From: Acrocarpospora pleiomorpha
Lineage (GTDB): Bacteria > Actinomycetota > Actinomycetes > Streptosporangiales > Streptosporangiaceae
Length of the DNA stretch: 43,223 nucleotides
Reading direction: 5' to 3'
Assembly (NCBI RefSeq): GCF_009687885.1
Contig: NZ_BLAF01000083.1
Coordinates: 1-43,223 of the forward strand
The notes under the pieces are model-generated. The model ran no database searches. It was not told the origin of the DNA and saw only the letters and a program-made list of their open reading frames with translations. The translations under genes were made by a program, and so were the position numbers. Positions 16,067 through 25,417 of the stretch are shown here, in pieces; the first letter of the stretch is position 1; each line of letters begins with the position of its first letter.

Positions 16067-18141
16067 CCGGCGCGTGGGGCCTGGCGATCGATCTCGGGAC
16101 CTGCTGCGTCACCGCGGCCACCCGGTACGACGGGGAGGCCGCGGTGCTTCCGCTCGATCCCGGGCGAGACGATCACTCGCTCCCGGCGCTGGTCCTGGTG
16201 GACGGCGACGAACTCGTCGTCGGGCGCGAGGCCGTCGACCAGGTCACCCGATTCCCCGAGCGGATCATCCGCTCGCCCAGGCACCTGCTCTGGGCCGACA
16301 CCGCGCTCTACGTCGAAGGCCGGTGGATCGACCCCGTCGACCCGGTCGCCGCGCTCCTCCGGGTGGTGTCGGCCGCCGCCCGGCACCGGTTCCCCGACCA
16401 CGAACCGGACTCTACTTTCCTGACATATCCGGCTCGGTGGGATGAACCAGCGCAGCGGCGGCTCCGCGAGGCGGCTCATCGGGCCGGGCTCGGTGAGGTG
16501 GTCCTGCTGCCGGAGGCCATCGCCGCCGCCCGCTGGTACGCCACCAGGAAACCGAGCACCAAGGGCGCCGTGGTCGCCGTCTACGACCTGGGCGGCGGCG
16601 GCTTCGACACCGCGGCGTTACGCCGTACCGAGACGGGCTTCGAACTGGCCGGAGCGGCCGGCGGCCTGGACGAGGTCGGCGGTGAGGAGTTCGACCGGGC
16701 GCTGCTCCACGTGGTGAAGCAGTATGCCCGCCTCATCGACCCCGGCGCCGCGGCCCGAATCTGGGACGCGGCCGACCGCTCGGCCGTCATGACCCAGTAT
16801 CGCTGGGCCGTGGAGGCGCGCGAGGCCAAGAAGGCGCTGTCCCGCCGGAGGCCCTGCCTGGTGGGCGGGGAGCCCCCGTTCTCCCCCGGCATCCAGGTCA
16901 CGCCCGACGAGTTCGAGGAGGCGATCGGCCTCGCGGTGCGCAGGACCGTGACCGAGCTGGGCCGGACCATCCGCGCCGCCGGACTCGTCATGGACGAGCT
17001 GGACGCCGTCTATCTGACCGGCGGGTCGAGCGCGATTCCGCTGGTCAGCCAGACCATCGCCGGTCGGCTCCAGGACTGGGTGGCCGTGGAGATCGCGCCG
17101 GATCCGAAGCACACGGTAGTGCTGGGCGCGCTCACCGACGTGCCGCCACCGGACGATGGCGCCCGGCCGGCCCGGCCCTGGCGGCAGCGGGTGGCCGGTC
17201 AGCCGACCGCGCCGGCGCTCTCCGGCTCGTCCCTCTTCACCGGCACCGACCAGGGCCGCCTGTACGCCTTCGACCTGGCCACCGGGGCACGCCGCTGGCA
17301 GACCGGCGGCTACGTGCCGATCACGGGAGCGGCCGCGACCGAGGAACTGGTCGTCATCGGCGACACCGACGGCCGGGTCAGCGCCTACTGCTCGGCCACC
17401 GGAGTCCGGCACTGGTGGCGCCAGCTGGACGGACCGCTCTCCACCGGCCCGCGCGTCCACGGCGAGCACGTCTATGTGGCGTCCGAGCAGTCCGGACTGC
17501 ACTGCCTGGCCCTGGCCACCGGCGTCACCACCTGGCGGTGCAGGGCAGCCCAGGCGAAGGGATCGCCGCCCGTGGCGGCCGACGGGTGGGTCTTCGTCGG
17601 TGGCCGTAAGGGCATGCTGTTCGCCGTCGCGGGGAGACAGGAGGAGTGGCGGGTCCGGCTCTCCTCCGCTCCGGTCGTCGGCCCGATCGAGGTCACCGGC
17701 AGCATGATCTTCGCCGCCACCGAGGACGGTCAGATCCACGCCGTGCCCCGGCACGGTCCCCCCGAGGTCAGGTGGCGGCAGCCCGCCGGGGTCAGCCCGG
17801 GGACCGGCCCGCGTTACCACCGAGGTCGCGTCTACGCCGCCACCGGCGACGGGCGGATCGCGGTGTTCGACGCCGAGGACGGCCGTCCTGAGCCGATGCT
17901 CCGGGCGGGTGCTCCGGTGACCGCCCTGGTTCCGCACGGGGACGCGCTCTACGTGGCCGCCGGCTCCGCGCTCTCCGTGGCGAGAGTCGCGGACGGGACG
18001 GTCCGGCGCGTGCACGGCATCGACTGGCCGGTCGAGGCGGCCCCGGCGTTCGCCGACGACTTCGTCTTCCTGTGCGGCACCGGTGGCCAGGTCGCCGCCG
18101 TACGGCTCGAATCAGCGAGGAGTGGCGACTATGGCCGATGA
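16063..18141 (+). CDS. Cluster gene 5: Hsp70-type ATPase fused to a PQQ-like beta-propeller
   Basis: 692 residues. Residues 1 to about 360 form an actin/Hsp70-fold ATPase: phosphate-1 IDLGTCC (9-15), phosphate-2 VYDLGGGGFDTAAL near 173-186 and an adenosine motif VYLTGGSSAIPLV near 318-330. The DnaK peptide-binding domain is absent; instead, from about 375, there are roughly seven repeats of the PQQ-like type (LYAFDLATGARRWQT and variants), predicted to be a beta-propeller for protein contacts. No signal peptide is seen, so it should be cytosolic and the propeller is not a quinoprotein dehydrogenase. ATG 16063 makes an ATGA overlap with gene 4; a longer frame back to 15250 is spurious. Confidence 0.85.
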   Translation: MTGAWGLAIDLGTCCVTAATRYDGEAAVLPLDPGRDDHSLPALVLVDGDELVVGREAVDQVTRFPERIIRSPRHLLWADTALYVEGRWIDPVDPVAALLRVVSAAARHRFPDHEPDSTFLTYPARWDEPAQRRLREAAHRAGLGEVVLLPEAIAAARWYATRKPSTKGAVVAVYDLGGGGFDTAALRRTETGFELAGAAGGLDEVGGEEFDRALLHVVKQYARLIDPGAAARIWDAADRSAVMTQYRWAVEAREAKKALSRRRPCLVGGEPPFSPGIQVTPDEFEEAIGLAVRRTVTELGRTIRAAGLVMDELDAVYLTGGSSAIPLVSQTIAGRLQDWVAVEIAPDPKHTVVLGALTDVPPPDDGARPARPWRQRVAGQPTAPALSGSSLFTGTDQGRLYAFDLATGARRWQTGGYVPITGAAATEELVVIGDTDGRVSAYCSATGVRHWWRQLDGPLSTGPRVHGEHVYVASEQSGLHCLALATGVTTWRCRAAQAKGSPPVAADGWVFVGGRKGMLFAVAGRQEEWRVRLSSAPVVGPIEVTGSMIFAATEDGQIHAVPRHGPPEVRWRQPAGVSPGTGPRYHRGRVYAATGDGRIAVFDAEDGRPEPMLRAGAPVTALVPHGDALYVAAGSALSVARVADGTVRRVHGIDWPVEAAPAFADDFVFLCGTGGQVAAVRLESARSGDYGR

Positions 18142-19885
18142 GATGCGGTTTCTGGAAGACGTCCGGGACGTCCTGCGCGATCAGGGCCATCCGCTTCCCG
18201 CGGACGCGGTCGATCGGCTGATCGAACGGGTCACGGCCGAGACCGCGACCGTGGTCGTGGTGGGCGAGCAGAAGCGGGGGAAGAGCTCGCTCATCAACGC
18301 GCTGATCGAGTGGGACGCGCTGCTCCCGGTGGAAACCGAGATCGCCACCAGCGTGCACCTGGCCGTGCAGTACCGCGCCCAGGCCGGGGCTGTCGTCTTC
18401 GACGACGAACATCCCGGCGGACGTGAGATCGGCCTTGCCGAGATACGCGAGTACGCCTCCCTGGATCCGGAGACGCAGAAGCCGATCCGGCCGGGGGTCC
18501 GGTGCGTCGACGTGTTCCTGCCGGCCCGGCTGCTGCGGGAAGGGCTCACGCTGGTGGACACGCCCGGTGTCGGCGGTCTGGTGGCGGGTCACACCTCGAT
18601 CACCCTGGCCACCCTGGCCAGAGCGGACATTCTGCTCTTCGTGGTCGACGCGTCCCGGGCGATGACCGAATCCGAGCTGCAGTTCCTGACCCGTGCGGCG
18701 GAGCGCATCCCGCAGGTCGTCTTCGCGCTTACCAAGATCGACCTTTTCAAGGACTCGGCGACCGTCAAGCAGGAGAATCTCGCCCGGATCCGGGCGTACG
18801 CGCCGCGCTTCGCGTCCGCGTCCTGGTTCTCGGTGAGCAGCAGGCGACGGCAGGACGCCATCGCGGCGGAGGCCGCCGGCGACGCCGAACTGGCTCGGCA
18901 CCGGTACACCTCCAGCGGTTTCGGCCAGCTGGAGGAGGCGCTCCTGGCGATCGTGGCCGACCGGGCCAGGGACGTCAGGCGCGAAGCGGTCGATCAGGCC
19001 CGGATCCTGATCTCCGGTGCGGTCACCGACGCCGCCAACCACCTGCGCGCCTACCGGGAGGACCGCTCGCTCGTCAGCGACCTGGAACGGCAGCGCGACC
19101 GCCTGAAGCACGTGGCCTGGCGGGTCGAGCTGGAACGCGCGCACCGGGAGGAGGCCGTCGGCCTCCTGGACCGCATGGCGGCCCGCCTGGACCAGGTACG
19201 GCAAGCGAAGGAGGAACTCATCGCCCGCGGCGGACCCGACCTGCGCGCCGAGATCATGACCCACCTGGACTCGGCCACCGAGGGCCTGCTCATCGAGCTG
19301 GAAGACGACCTGGTGACGCGGCTGGCCGCGATCGCGGGACGGACCACCAGCGGGGTCATGACCGACGTGGGTGACCTCCCGCTCGGCGATCTCGTCCTGC
19401 CGAAGCTCCCGATGGACGTCAACGAGCCACCGCGGGGACTCATGGGGATGCTGGCCAGAACGCGCCCCTTCGCCGACCTGGGTTCGCTGGCCATCTCGGT
19501 GGCCGCGCTCCTCAATCCGCTCATCGCATCCTTTGTCGGCGTCGCGATGCTGGCGTTCGTGGAGCGGCTGGGAAAGCAGGAGCAGAAGCGGCGGCTCGCC
19601 CAGCTGGACGCCCGCCACTATATGGAGCGCTATCTCGATGTCCTGAACCAGCAATTCGGTCAACTCATAAATGAGGCGATAGCCGCCAGCGAGAACGGAC
19701 TGATAACCCATATGGAGGAGAGCCTGGGCCAGGCCGATTCCCAGCTGACCGAATTAATCAAGGAGCGGGGAGACGCCGACCGGATGACCAGGCAGACCCT
19801 GCTGGGCAAGCGGCGGGAAGCCGAAAAGCGGCTGGCCGAACTGAACGCGCTCCGCGCGCGCGGCGATTCTCTGGCCGACGAATGA
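18131..19885 (+). CDS. Cluster gene 6: dynamin-like GTPase
   Basis: 584 residues. P-loop GEQKRGKS (45-52), G3 DTPGVGGL (about 142-149), G4 TKID (about 200), a long helical stalk with coiled-coil character, a hydrophobic segment (about 450-478, LAISVAALLNPLIASFVGVAML) that could insert into the membrane, then more helices. This is the arrangement of bacterial dynamin-like proteins, which bind and remodel membranes. ATG 18131 with GAGGAG upstream gives an 11-base overlap with gene 5; the frame back to 18083 is not needed. Confidence 0.85.
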   Translation: MADEMRFLEDVRDVLRDQGHPLPADAVDRLIERVTAETATVVVVGEQKRGKSSLINALIEWDALLPVETEIATSVHLAVQYRAQAGAVVFDDEHPGGREIGLAEIREYASLDPETQKPIRPGVRCVDVFLPARLLREGLTLVDTPGVGGLVAGHTSITLATLARADILLFVVDASRAMTESELQFLTRAAERIPQVVFALTKIDLFKDSATVKQENLARIRAYAPRFASASWFSVSSRRRQDAIAAEAAGDAELARHRYTSSGFGQLEEALLAIVADRARDVRREAVDQARILISGAVTDAANHLRAYREDRSLVSDLERQRDRLKHVAWRVELERAHREEAVGLLDRMAARLDQVRQAKEELIARGGPDLRAEIMTHLDSATEGLLIELEDDLVTRLAAIAGRTTSGVMTDVGDLPLGDLVLPKLPMDVNEPPRGLMGMLARTRPFADLGSLAISVAALLNPLIASFVGVAMLAFVERLGKQEQKRRLAQLDARHYMERYLDVLNQQFGQLINEAIAASENGLITHMEESLGQADSQLTELIKERGDADRMTRQTLLGKRREAEKRLAELNALRARGDSLADE

Positions 19886-20010
19886 TCAGATTCCTGGGTG
19901 CAATGGAACCGTTTCTCACCGCCGGACGTTGGCTGGTCAACATCGGCGGAAATTTCCGTGCGAGCATCGGAAACGCACCGCCGATCTCCACGCGAAGGGG
20001 CAACGCGGAT
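19886..20010 (+). other. Likely non-coding gap inside the cluster
   Basis: An in-frame ATG at 19882 would give a 4-nt overlap with gene 6, but the 43 codons from it to 20010 have clearly lower third-position GC than the genes on either side, and they would bury the signal peptide of gene 7. I read the stretch as untranslated, possibly holding an internal promoter. Confidence 0.45.
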
Positions 20011-22245
20011 ATGGTCGTCAGTTCTGTTTCCCGCCGGCTCGCCGGGCTCCTGCTCATCAGCGTCCCCTTCATGACGGCCGTGGCCGCCGAGGCCGTTCCC
20101 ATTCCGCCCATCGAGGTGCAGCCGATCGACGTGGTCATCCTGGTCGACGAGTCCGGCAGCCTGTCCGCGAGCGCCGTGAGCCAGGAGCGCGCGGCCGCCT
20201 CGCTACTGGCCGTGGGCGAGTTCTCGTCCAAGTCCCGGGTCGAGGTGGTCGGCTTCGGCAGCAAGAACACCCCGGACCAGGACGCGCTGGACATGGTCTG
20301 CCCGCTCACCCCGCTGGGCAGCCGGGAGGACCGCGAGGCCATCCTGAACTGCGTCCAGGAACTGCATCCCCGGACCGCGGCGGAGGGCAACGACACCGAC
20401 CACGCGGCGGCGCTCGGACGTGCGCTCGCCACCCTGCGCGATTCCGGCGACGACCAGCGCCAGAAGATCGTCTTCCTGCTCACCGACGGCATCCTGGACG
20501 TCCAGCGCAGCCTGAACTACGGCGACAGCCCCGCGGTACGGCAAGCCGCCGCGGAAGACTACATCCAGGCCCACCTGACCGAGGCCACCAAGCTCGGCAT
20601 CCAGGTGTGGCCGCTGGGATTCGGCAAGGCCGACCCGGCGCAGCTGCGCGGCTTCGCGGTCGGCAAGCCGTGCAACAACATGGGCGACTCCAAGCCCAGA
20701 GCACAGCTGATCAAGGACGAGCGCGAGGTCTTCGCGGCCATGGTCCGCGCCTACGCCGCCGCCAGGTGCGCGGGCTCGGAGGTGGCCGAATCGCAGACCG
20801 TGCCCAGCGGCGGCTCCCGCGAATACCAGCTGCGCATCCCCGTCATCGCCACCGACGCCTCGATCACCGTCTCCAAGCGCAACCCGCGCTTCAAGGTCAC
20901 CTACATCGACCCCAACGGCAAGACCGTCCCCAAGTCCGGCGAGTTCGACGGCTCGACCTTCCAGGTCAACGGTGAGGACACCCCGGTGGAGGGCCTGCAG
21001 ATCCGGCTGCCCCGCCCGGGCACCTGGAAGGTCAGGGTGGAGGCCGCCCAGGACGCCAAGCCCGAGGAAGTGGTGGCGGCCGTGACCTGGCAGGGCGCCG
21101 TGCACTCCTCCATCACGCTGGACTCGCCCAACCCCGACCCGGGCAAGGAGGTCGTGGTCCGGTCCCGGTTGCAGACCAGGAAGGGCGTGGTCGTCGCCGA
21201 CGACGACCTGTCCGCGCTCAGGTTCAGCGTGGACATGACCGGCGACGGGGTGCCGGGCACCGTGCACGCGGAGCTGAACGACTCGGGCGCCGGCCCCGAC
21301 CGCAAGGCCGGGGACGGCGAGTTCGCGGGCGCGCTGACCATCCCGCCGGGAGCCTCGGGCGCGCTCGAATTCGTCGGGATCGTGGACGCGACCGGGGTGC
21401 AGGGCGACCGCATTCCGTACCAGACGACGGTCGCGAAGCCCGGCGAGCAGGTCAGAACCGTGGTCGACATCCCGCAGCAGACCATCGCCCCGGGCGACGA
21501 CGCCACCGGCACGGTGACCGTCAGCAACGAGACCGGGAAGCCGATCAGCGCCACGCTCGTCCTGGAAGAGCTGCGGGAAGGCGATCACATCGAGGTGGTG
21601 GACCCCGACGTGCGGCTGGCGGTCGGCCAGTCCTCGACCGATGTGACGCTGACGCTGGCCGCCGACTCGGCCGAAGGCGACGTGCCCGGGGTGCTGATCC
21701 TGCGCGACGCCGCCGACCCCGCCAAGGTGTACGGCCAGGGCTTCCTCAAGCTGCGGGTGGCGCAGCCGCCCTCGCCGGTGCCGTGGATCCTGGCCGCGCT
21801 CACGCTGCTCGCCGTGATCACGGCGACCTACCTGACCGGCCGGATCCGGGCGGCCCGGGTGCGCGGCGACGTCCAGGATCTCACCCTGGTGCTCTACCAG
21901 GGCGACCGGGAGATGGGCCCCTGGCGGGCGCCGATCGGCCGCAACCGCAGGCTGACCTTCGTCATCCGGGACACCCACACCGACCACCCCTACCTGGATC
22001 GCCCGAACCAGGGCGACCTCACCTACGAGGTGGTCCGGGCGGGCCGCGGCGCGGGTCTGGTCCTGCGCGGTCCCGGCGGGGAGCAGTACCCGGTCCGGCC
22101 GGGGGTTCCGCAGGCGGTCGGGGACGGGGTGGCGATCGCCGTACGGGACGGCAGGCTCGACCGGCGGCCCGAGCCGGCCCCCGGCGCCTACGGATCCGAC
22201 CCGTTCGACCAGCCCAGCCATTACTCCAACGACCCCCTGATGTGA
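20011..22245 (+). CDS. Cluster gene 7: second membrane-anchored vWA protein
   Basis: 744 residues from ATG 20011. A signal peptide (1-28) is followed by a vWA domain with intact MIDAS DESGS (46-50), then LLTDGILD. Beta-sandwich-like segments follow (about 270-580), then a membrane helix (about 590-612, WILAALTLLAVITATYLTG) and a cytosolic tail of about 130 residues containing RNRRLTFVIRD and other beta-strand patterns. It is a larger relative of gene 3 in layout. I chose the start from the signal peptide and codon usage; an alternative ATG at 19882 overlaps gene 6. Thirty-one bases separate it from gene 8. Confidence 0.85.
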   Translation: MVVSSVSRRLAGLLLISVPFMTAVAAEAVPIPPIEVQPIDVVILVDESGSLSASAVSQERAAASLLAVGEFSSKSRVEVVGFGSKNTPDQDALDMVCPLTPLGSREDREAILNCVQELHPRTAAEGNDTDHAAALGRALATLRDSGDDQRQKIVFLLTDGILDVQRSLNYGDSPAVRQAAAEDYIQAHLTEATKLGIQVWPLGFGKADPAQLRGFAVGKPCNNMGDSKPRAQLIKDEREVFAAMVRAYAAARCAGSEVAESQTVPSGGSREYQLRIPVIATDASITVSKRNPRFKVTYIDPNGKTVPKSGEFDGSTFQVNGEDTPVEGLQIRLPRPGTWKVRVEAAQDAKPEEVVAAVTWQGAVHSSITLDSPNPDPGKEVVVRSRLQTRKGVVVADDDLSALRFSVDMTGDGVPGTVHAELNDSGAGPDRKAGDGEFAGALTIPPGASGALEFVGIVDATGVQGDRIPYQTTVAKPGEQVRTVVDIPQQTIAPGDDATGTVTVSNETGKPISATLVLEELREGDHIEVVDPDVRLAVGQSSTDVTLTLAADSAEGDVPGVLILRDAADPAKVYGQGFLKLRVAQPPSPVPWILAALTLLAVITATYLTGRIRAARVRGDVQDLTLVLYQGDREMGPWRAPIGRNRRLTFVIRDTHTDHPYLDRPNQGDLTYEVVRAGRGAGLVLRGPGGEQYPVRPGVPQAVGDGVAIAVRDGRLDRRPEPAPGAYGSDPFDQPSHYSNDPLM

Positions 22246-22276
22246 TGCGGGCTTCGGTGCAGAAAGCGAGCCGTGG

Positions 22277-25200
22277 ATGAGGATCTATCAGCCGATGTTG
22301 TTCGTCGGGTTGGGCGGCACCGGCTGCCTGATCGGAGCCGAGCTGGAACGCCGGCTCCGGGACGAGCTGTGCGGCCCTGACGGGCGGGAGCTGCTGGACC
22401 GCATGCCGGGCCAGAACTTCCTGCCCTACCAGCTGCCGTCGTGCATGCAGTTCGTGTACGCCGACCTGAACGAGGCCGAGCTGCTGCGCCTGAAGACCAG
22501 GGCGGTGCCCGGCTCCGATCATGTGGCGGCCGGGATGCGCACCAGGAACCTGGTGCCGGACCTGGTGCCGCGGTTCGACACCTACCCGGAGGTGGCGCGC
22601 AGCCTGCGTACCAACATCCAGCCGCTGGTGACCGAGTGGCTGCCGCCCTCCAGTGGGGAGCCCCGGGTGGCGCCGCTGGTGCGCGGTGCCGGGCAGCTGC
22701 CCACGGTCGGCCGGGCGGCCCTGTTCGAGACGCTCCGGCACGGCGTGCGGCCCGCCATGGCGCCGGTGGCCAACGCGGTCGGCAGCATCAGCACCTCCGG
22801 CGGCGAGCTGGCCCAGCTGGGCGGCAGGCTGAGCTCCTCCTGCGACGTGTTCATCGCGTTCTCGGTGGCGGGCGGCACCGGCAGCGGGATCTTCTACGAC
22901 TACCTGCATCTGGTCGGGCACGCGCTGGAGCAGGCCGGTCTGCGAGCGCAGATCTACCCGCTGGTCCTGCTGCCGTCCGCCTTCGACGAGGGGCTCGGCG
23001 GCGGGCGGCGGGCCACCCTGAACGCGGGCCGCGCGCTGCTCGACCTGTTCCGGCTGGTCGACGACCAGAACGGGCACGCGGCGGGCACCGAGCTGAGCAA
23101 CGTCGGCATCACCGGTGACCTGTTCGTCCGCTACCCGGTCGAGGGGGAGATCCGGCTGCGCGCCTCGACCGTGCAGACCGCGTTCCTGTTCGGCCGCACC
23201 TCGGGCGTGGACCGGGAGGACCTGCACCGCTCGATCGTGTCGCTGGTCATGTCGCTCGTCGGCACCGACATCGACCAGGGCGAGGAGGAGGGCGCGCGGG
23301 TCTTCGACCGGGTCTACCAGTCCTTCGCCGACGACTTCATCAACCGGGGCGTGGAACGCGAGACCATCGCGGTGTCCGGGATCGGCAACCGGGGGGTCTC
23401 CACCAGCCTGGTCGCGTCCATGACCGTGCCGGTGGACGACCTGGCCGACCTGGTCGCCTCGCGCATCCTGGCCCGGGCCGTCGCCGAGCTGGCGGCGCCG
23501 CCGCCCGGCCGGGCCGAGACCAACCGGGACGCGGTGGAGCGCATGTTCGGCGCGACCAACCTCGACCCGCTGCGGACCCGGGCGCCGCTGACGTTCACCG
23601 AACTCCAGGCGACCGACGGGGCCAACGCCATCTACCGCATGCTGGCCACCCGGATGCGCGGCATGGAGGACAACCTCAAGGCGCTGGAGGCCAGCCTGCG
23701 CACGGTGGTGCCGCAGATGGTGCAGGACTTCGACCCCCGGCGCGGGGTCGAGCAGATGCTCGGCGACTACGACCCGCTCCGGCTGCGCCGGATCCTGAAC
23801 GGCCACCCCAGCCTGATCGAGGAGGTCGACAAGCTGGGCTTCCGTGGCCTGCTCGAACTGCGGCGCAGCGAGCCGCCCGCGCCCGCGGGGCTGGCCGTTC
23901 AGCCGTCGCTGCCCCAGCTGCGGGACCGGCTGCTCGGGGTGCGGAAGGTGCGCTGGGGCGATCCGGTGGTGCAGCGGGTGATCCAGGAGCAGGACGTCTG
24001 GTACCACTGGCGGGCCAGGGCGATCTGGCACTCCGCGTGGGGGGACCAGACCGCGCGGTGGGAGCACAAGCTGAGCCGTACCAGCCGGGATCTGAGCGAT
24101 CTCACCGACGAGCTGATCGGCCACGCCCAGGAGGACGACGCGCGGTTCGCCCGCCGGGCCCGTGACCTCTACCGGGCCAGGGTCGGCGTCACCTACCTGC
24201 TGCCGCCGCGCGGGGAAGACCTGGAAAGCTTCTACGAGCAGGTACGGAACCGGGCGATCAACCACTACGTCGGGCGGGGCAGGCTGCGACCGAACGCCAG
24301 CGAGGCCGACCTGCTCAACGAGATCATCGACACCGACGGCTGGCGCCGGGTGTTCCAGATCAGTACGGAGGACGGCCCCGCCTACGCCAAGGCACACCTG
24401 CGGGACCGGATCAAGCAGGAGGTCAAACGCCTGTTCCGGCACCGCGAGCACGGCGAGCGGCCGCTGCTGGCGCCGATGGCCGACCTGGTCGCCCAGGCGG
24501 CGGGCAAGGACGGCGCGCTGGTGGAGGAGGAGGACCTGCTCCAGTTCCGGCAGAAACTGGCCGCGCTGGTGCCGAGCGGATTCTCGCCGCAGGGCACCGG
24601 GGAGATGAAGGTGCTCATCTCCTACCCCGCCGCGGCCCGGGACGCGGGCGTCGAGAACTACCTGCGCAGCACCATCAACCTGCCCAAGCACGGACCCAAC
24701 CCCGAGTTCCGGTCGCTGGACGCCGACGCCATCGTGGTGGTCCAGTTCCGGACCTCGATGGGCGTGACCGAGGTGCCGGAGCTCCGGGAGGTGCTGAACT
24801 TCTGGGGCCAGGCCCTCCGCAACGAGCAGGATCAGGACTTCCTGCGCTGGCGGCAGCGGCTCGGCTACGACTTCGGCTACCTGATGACCACGCACGAACA
24901 CCGGGTCCGGATCCTGCAGCGGTTCCTGATCGCGATGTGGAACGGCCAGGTCCAGATCGAGGACGGCGGGCCCGACTCCCCGGAGCGGATCAGGATCGTG
25001 CTCGACCAGGGGGCCGACGCCATGTCGATGACCCTGGCGCTGACCACGTTCGCGGGGGCGTCGTCGTGGGGGAGCCTGGTCCGGGCGTACGAGGAGTGGA
25101 CGCTCAGCGACGACGAGTCGATCCGGCGGGACTTCGCGGCCCGGCTGATGCGGCTGCTCCCGATCGGGCTTGAAGCCACGCCGATCCCGCCCGACCCGAT

Positions 25201-25417
25201 GTTCGAGCATTTCATCCGGGTCGCCGAGGAGCAGCTCAAACTGCTGGAGATCCGGATGCCCACCCTCTCGGAGTCGGGCCGCCGCCAGGCGGAACGGCTG
25301 GCCGAGCTGTGGGGCGGCACGCTGCGGGACGCGCTGCGCCTGCCGTTCACCGGAGTGTCCAACCCCGTGCACAACAACCTTGAGGATCTCGCCGAGGTGG
25401 TCAACCGGTGGCTGTGA
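22277..25417 (+). CDS. Cluster gene 8: large tubulin/FtsZ-like protein
   Basis: 1046 residues. The N-terminus has GLGGTG (11-16), and near 199-205 stands AGGTGSG, the tubulin/FtsZ phosphate-binding signature; this matches the bacterial 'Tubulin like' family (Pfam Tubulin_2) rather than cell-division FtsZ. A long C-terminal part (about 420-1046) is helical and charged, with no membrane segment. In FtsZ-like families of this sort, operons with vWA and membrane proteins have been described and a role in membrane remodelling proposed (Makarova and Koonin). It is the most polymer-like component here. ATG 22277 has only a weak ribosome site. Confidence 0.85.
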   Translation: MRIYQPMLFVGLGGTGCLIGAELERRLRDELCGPDGRELLDRMPGQNFLPYQLPSCMQFVYADLNEAELLRLKTRAVPGSDHVAAGMRTRNLVPDLVPRFDTYPEVARSLRTNIQPLVTEWLPPSSGEPRVAPLVRGAGQLPTVGRAALFETLRHGVRPAMAPVANAVGSISTSGGELAQLGGRLSSSCDVFIAFSVAGGTGSGIFYDYLHLVGHALEQAGLRAQIYPLVLLPSAFDEGLGGGRRATLNAGRALLDLFRLVDDQNGHAAGTELSNVGITGDLFVRYPVEGEIRLRASTVQTAFLFGRTSGVDREDLHRSIVSLVMSLVGTDIDQGEEEGARVFDRVYQSFADDFINRGVERETIAVSGIGNRGVSTSLVASMTVPVDDLADLVASRILARAVAELAAPPPGRAETNRDAVERMFGATNLDPLRTRAPLTFTELQATDGANAIYRMLATRMRGMEDNLKALEASLRTVVPQMVQDFDPRRGVEQMLGDYDPLRLRRILNGHPSLIEEVDKLGFRGLLELRRSEPPAPAGLAVQPSLPQLRDRLLGVRKVRWGDPVVQRVIQEQDVWYHWRARAIWHSAWGDQTARWEHKLSRTSRDLSDLTDELIGHAQEDDARFARRARDLYRARVGVTYLLPPRGEDLESFYEQVRNRAINHYVGRGRLRPNASEADLLNEIIDTDGWRRVFQISTEDGPAYAKAHLRDRIKQEVKRLFRHREHGERPLLAPMADLVAQAAGKDGALVEEEDLLQFRQKLAALVPSGFSPQGTGEMKVLISYPAAARDAGVENYLRSTINLPKHGPNPEFRSLDADAIVVVQFRTSMGVTEVPELREVLNFWGQALRNEQDQDFLRWRQRLGYDFGYLMTTHEHRVRILQRFLIAMWNGQVQIEDGGPDSPERIRIVLDQGADAMSMTLALTTFAGASSWGSLVRAYEEWTLSDDESIRRDFAARLMRLLPIGLEATPIPPDPMFEHFIRVAEEQLKLLEIRMPTLSESGRRQAERLAELWGGTLRDALRLPFTGVSNPVHNNLEDLAEVVNRWL

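Noticed and set aside
16063..18141. PQQ-dependent dehydrogenase
   Set aside because: The propeller lacks a signal peptide and the quinone-binding residues, and is fused to an Hsp70 ATPase, so it is a protein-binding propeller.
19882..20010. N-terminal extension of the second vWA protein
   Set aside because: It would give a tidy ATGA overlap, but third-position GC drops and the signal peptide would no longer be N-terminal.
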